Part shown: piece by piece, positions 61,513 through 64,000 of the stretch
How positions within the stretch are numbered: position 1 is the first letter of the stretch
Layout of the letters: each line of letters opens with the position of its first letter
Assembly (NCBI RefSeq): GCF_022398325.1
Contig: NZ_JAKEVD010000011.1
Location: 53,375 to 117,374, forward strand
Length of the DNA: 64,000 nucleotides
Source: Shewanella sp. Isolate13
Lineage (GTDB): Bacteria; Pseudomonadota; Gammaproteobacteria; Enterobacterales; Shewanellaceae
Direction of reading: 5' to 3'
Position numbers and translations under genes: made by a program
The notes under the pieces: generated by a model
What the model saw: the letters and a program-made list of their open reading frames with translations, nothing else
The model's database searches: none
What the model was told of the DNA's origin: nothing

Positions 61513-61541
61513 TAAAAAAGCCAGCATGTGCTGGCTTTATA
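61513..61541 (-). terminator. Rho-independent terminator of ahpF
   Basis: AAAGCCAGC / GCTGGCTTT stem with a 4-base loop, T-run on the minus strand. It overlaps the unused upstream ATG of the diguanylate cyclase frame. Confidence 0.88.
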
Positions 61542-61557
61542 CTAACGACTAATCACT

Positions 61558-63132
61558 TTATGCTGCAAGATTCTCGCTGCCTGCATCGTCAACATTGTGG
61601 CGAATTAGGTAATCAAATGCCCCTAAAGAGGCAGTAGCACCGCTGCCCATGGCAATAATAATCTGCTTATAAGCTGAGTTAGTCACATCGCCTGCTGCAA
61701 ACACGCCAGCTAATGAGGTTTCGCCTTTCGCATCGACAATGATCTCCCCGCGCGCCGTCATATCAATAGTATCTTTTAGCCACTCTGAGTTCGGTACTAG
61801 ACCAATCTGCACAAATATTCCCGCAAGCTCAACATGGTGGCTTTCACCTGTGGCTCTATCTGTGTAGTTAAGGCCGTTAACGCGCTTACCATCACCTGTC
61901 ACCTCGGTTGTCAGCGCCTCGGTAATGATGTCGATATTGCCCATAGACTTAGCTTTACGCTGCAGTACTTCATCGGCGCGCAATGTCTTGTCAAACTCAA
62001 GCACGGTTACATGCTCGACGATATTGGCTAGGTCGATTGCCGCTTCGATGCCTGAGTTACCACCGCCGATAACGGCAACGCGCTTGCCTTTGAACAAGGG
62101 GCCATCACAGTGTGGACAGTATGCTACGCCACTGCCGCGGTACTCTTGCTCACCGGGTACGTTCATTTCACGCCAGCGAGCACCGGTGGCTAACAGTACG
62201 GTTTTGCTGCGCAGCACGGCACCATTTTCCAACTCCAGCTCGAATAGCTCACCCGACTTCAGGCTCAAGGCGCGCTGGTTATTCATGATATCGACATCAT
62301 ATTCATGTACGTGAGCTTCAAGGTTGGCCACCAGCTTTGGCCCTTCGGTCGCCTTAACTGAGATGAAGTTTTCAATGCCAACGGTTTCAGCAACTTGACC
62401 GCCAAACTTATCGGCGACGATACCAGTGCGCAGGCCTTTACGTGCAGCGTAAATGGCTGCCGAAGCACCCGCAGGGCCACCGCCAACCACGAGTACTTCA
62501 AACGGTTCTTTCTCGTTAAGCTGCTCGGCTTTTCTGCCCGCCGCATTCACATCAAGCTTATTTAAGATCTCAACCGTGCTAATGGCCCCCATAGAGAACT
62601 GCTCGCCATTTAAGTACACCGAAGGTACAGCCATGATATTGCGTTCGTTCACTTCATCTTGGAATAGCGACCCATCAATCATCACGTTAGTGATATTCGG
62701 GTTAATCGCCGCCATCATATTCAGCGCCTGAACCACTTCTGGGCAGGTTTGACAGCTTAGCGACACATAGGTCTCGAAACGGTATTCACCCGGTAGCTGA
62801 CGAATTTGCTCAATCACATCGGCTTCGAGCTTGATTGGGTGACCGCCGCTGTGTAAAAGCGCAAGTACCAAGGAGGTAAACTCGTGGCCCATAGGTAAAC
62901 CAGCAAAGGTAATTTGCGAACCTAAAGCAGGATTGATCACAGCCATAGAGGGAGTGCGTTCACCTATCTGCTCTTTTACCGAGATAAGTGAAGACAGGCT
63001 ATCGATATCTGCCGCGAGTGATTTAAGCTCTTGGGCTTTTTTACTGTCATCTGCCGATACAAGCAGCTCAACTGGGTGCTTGAGGTTCTGCAAATAAGTG
63101 TTCAGCTGATTCTTGACGTTTGCATCTAACAT
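61558..63132 (-). CDS. ahpF: Alkyl hydroperoxide reductase subunit F
   Basis: 524 aa. Flavoprotein disulfide reductase that re-reduces AhpC with NADH. N-terminal double-thioredoxin-like domain carries CQTC (Cys127/Cys130). FAD loop [21 protein letters not shown], the redox pair CPHC (about 343-346) in [19 protein letters not shown] loop [18 protein letters not shown], and a second FAD motif ending [13 protein letters not shown]. All disulfide centres present. The gene lies downstream of ahpC on the same strand, 278 bases away, with stable hairpins between. Confidence 0.97.
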   Translation of the reverse strand: MLDANVKNQLNTYLQNLKHPVELLVSADDSKKAQELKSLAADIDSLSSLISVKEQIGERTPSMAVINPALGSQITFAGLPMGHEFTSLVLALLHSGGHPIKLEADVIEQIRQLPGEYRFETYVSLSCQTCPEVVQALNMMAAINPNITNVMIDGSLFQDEVNERNIMAVPSVYLNGEQFSMGAISTVEILNKLDVNAAGRKAEQLNEKEPFEVLVVGGGPAGASAAIYAARKGLRTGIVADKFGGQVAETVGIENFISVKATEGPKLVANLEAHVHEYDVDIMNNQRALSLKSGELFELELENGAVLRSKTVLLATGARWREMNVPGEQEYRGSGVAYCPHCDGPLFKGKRVAVIGGGNSGIEAAIDLANIVEHVTVLEFDKTLRADEVLQRKAKSMGNIDIITEALTTEVTGDGKRVNGLNYTDRATGESHHVELAGIFVQIGLVPNSEWLKDTIDMTARGEIIVDAKGETSLAGVFAAGDVTNSAYKQIIIAMGSGATASLGAFDYLIRHNVDDAGSENLAA

Positions 63133-63288
63133 GATGACTCCTAAATATCTTAAAGCTAATCTGAGATCCGCGTTTTACAGGCAGCAACAAGCCTCGGCGC
63201 ATGCCTAGCACTCGCGATAAAAATAAAAAATGATAACGAAAATAAAAGTGTGTACGGTCTAGCGAATATAAGACTTCAGTAAGAGATT

Positions 63289-63325
63289 GTTCAGCCTAGA
63301 TTACAGGGGGGACACTAGGCTGAAC
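63289..63325 (-). other. ahpC-ahpF intercistronic hairpin 1
   Basis: Perfect 11-bp stem GTTCAGCCTAG / CTAGGCTGAAC with a 15-base G-rich loop. No T-run. Likely processing or stability element, or attenuator, between the two genes. Confidence 0.65.
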
Positions 63326-63358
63326 CGTGGAGATGAAATCTCTCGATGATTCTATTGA

Positions 63359-63388
63359 GTGTTAGCGAGAGATGGGGCTCGCTAACAC
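63359..63388 (-). other. ahpC-ahpF intercistronic hairpin 2
   Basis: Perfect 11-bp stem GTGTTAGCGAG / CTCGCTAACAC with an 8-base loop, starting 23 bases after the ahpC stop codon. No T-run on the minus strand. Confidence 0.7.
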
Positions 63389-63410
63389 GCTATCATCATT
63401 GTCTATCGAC

Positions 63411-63980
63411 TTAAATCTTACCAACTAGGTCGATTGATGGAGCTAGAGTCTCTTCACCTGGCTGCCATGCTGCTGGGCAAACTTCACCGTCGTGAGTCGC
63501 TACATACTGAGCCGCTTGGATTTTGCGAACTAACTCTGCTGCGCTGCGGCCAATACCTAGGTCATGTACTTCAGCGACTTTGATTTCACCTTCTGGGTTG
63601 ATAACAAATGTGCCGCGTAGTGCTAGACCATCTTCCTCAATCATCACACCGAAGTTGCGTGTGATAGTACCAGTTGGGTCACCAATCATTGGGTACTTGA
63701 TCTTGTTGATGGTGTCAGAGCTTGCATGCCATGCTTTGTGAGTGAAGTGAGTGTCAGTTGATACTGAGTAAACTTCAACGCCCATAGACTGTAGCTTCTC
63801 GTAGTGGTCAGCCATGTCGCCTAACTCTGTTGGGCATACGAATGTGAAGTCAGCTGGGTAGAAGAATACGACTGACCACTTACCTAGAAGATCTTGCTCT
63901 GTTACAGGGTGGAAGTCACCATTGTGGAATGCTGTTGCTGAAAATGGCTTGATTGTAGAGTTGATGATTGACTGATGCAT
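63411..63980 (-). CDS. ahpC: Alkyl hydroperoxide reductase subunit C (2-Cys peroxiredoxin)
   Basis: 189 aa from the ATG at 63980 (GGAG six bases upstream); E. coli AhpC is 187. Peroxidatic Cys49 in [11 protein letters not shown] and resolving Cys in [11 protein letters not shown] near the C-terminus. Also the [13 protein letters not shown] and [13 protein letters not shown] segments of the AhpC-Prx1 group. Reduces H2O2 and organic hydroperoxides, recharged by AhpF. The promoter lies beyond the window edge, so OxyR control cannot be judged. Confidence 0.97.
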   Translation of the reverse strand: MHQSIINSTIKPFSATAFHNGDFHPVTEQDLLGKWSVVFFYPADFTFVCPTELGDMADHYEKLQSMGVEVYSVSTDTHFTHKAWHASSDTINKIKYPMIGDPTGTITRNFGVMIEEDGLALRGTFVINPEGEIKVAEVHDLGIGRSAAELVRKIQAAQYVATHDGEVCPAAWQPGEETLAPSIDLVGKI

Positions 63981-64000
63981 GTAATGCTCCATTTTAATAA

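Overview
This window looks like chromosomal DNA of a marine Shewanella. Two things point there: a multiheme OmcA/MtrC-type outer-membrane cytochrome (11 CXXCH motifs), and a gene order (metK / tkt-epd-pgk-fba, formate dehydrogenase-like fusion next to chrA, prfB-lysS, ahpC-ahpF) that I recall from Shewanella genomes. The species was not determined. I see no rRNA, tRNA, phage, transposase or CRISPR. The content is mostly ordinary core genes, with short accessory genes and repeat-filled intergenic gaps between them.

Layout. 1-4.4 kb: end of a degenerate GGDEF protein, a conserved membrane protein, a ToxR/ToxS-like membrane regulator pair and a DUF481 outer-membrane protein. 4.5-12.5 kb: the central carbon cluster tkt-epd-pgk-fba on the minus strand, divergent from metK, which carries a MetJ-type operator. 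12.5-23.6 kb: GNAT enzymes, exported proteins of unknown function, a second membrane-bound winged-helix regulator, the undecaheme cytochrome, a DUF3016 lipoprotein and a degenerate GAF-GGDEF protein. 23.6-30 kb: META-domain lipoprotein, dicarboxylate/amino-acid symporter, and serine uptake and deamination (sdaC-sdaA). 30-37.3 kb: yjjX, a MarR-GNAT fusion, an aldo/keto reductase, the CsdA-CsdE sulfur-transfer pair, an HNH nuclease, a Tat-exported M19 dipeptidase homologue lacking metal ligands, and a PH-domain protein. 37.3-48.7 kb: rlhA, cupin, an iodotyrosine-deiodinase-like nitroreductase, nagB, an RsuA-family pseudouridine synthase, a GGDEF-EAL protein, and prfB (programmed +1 frameshift)-lysS. 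49-64 kb: a pentapeptide-repeat/K+ channel fusion, a 1424-residue formate dehydrogenase-like/GltD-like fusion, chrA, a short GlpD-like oxidoreductase, an OmpA-like periplasmic protein, a thioredoxin-CcdA-like membrane protein, a YjfB-like protein, a membrane diguanylate cyclase, and ahpF-ahpC.

The least ordinary signals are these: the all-in-one formate dehydrogenase fusion behind a structured leader; the E-Y-K triad of the deiodinase-like flavoprotein; the pentapeptide-channel fusion; the M19 protein with its metal site lost, followed by a tandem array copied from its own 3' end; an array of short 3-nt-loop hairpins near 14.2 kb with relatives near 20.0 and 20.9 kb; and a family of long composite intergenic repeats (7.3, 23.2, 34.3 and 59.8 kb), one of which supplies the stop codon of epd. 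No single undescribed multi-gene system such as a defence island stands out.
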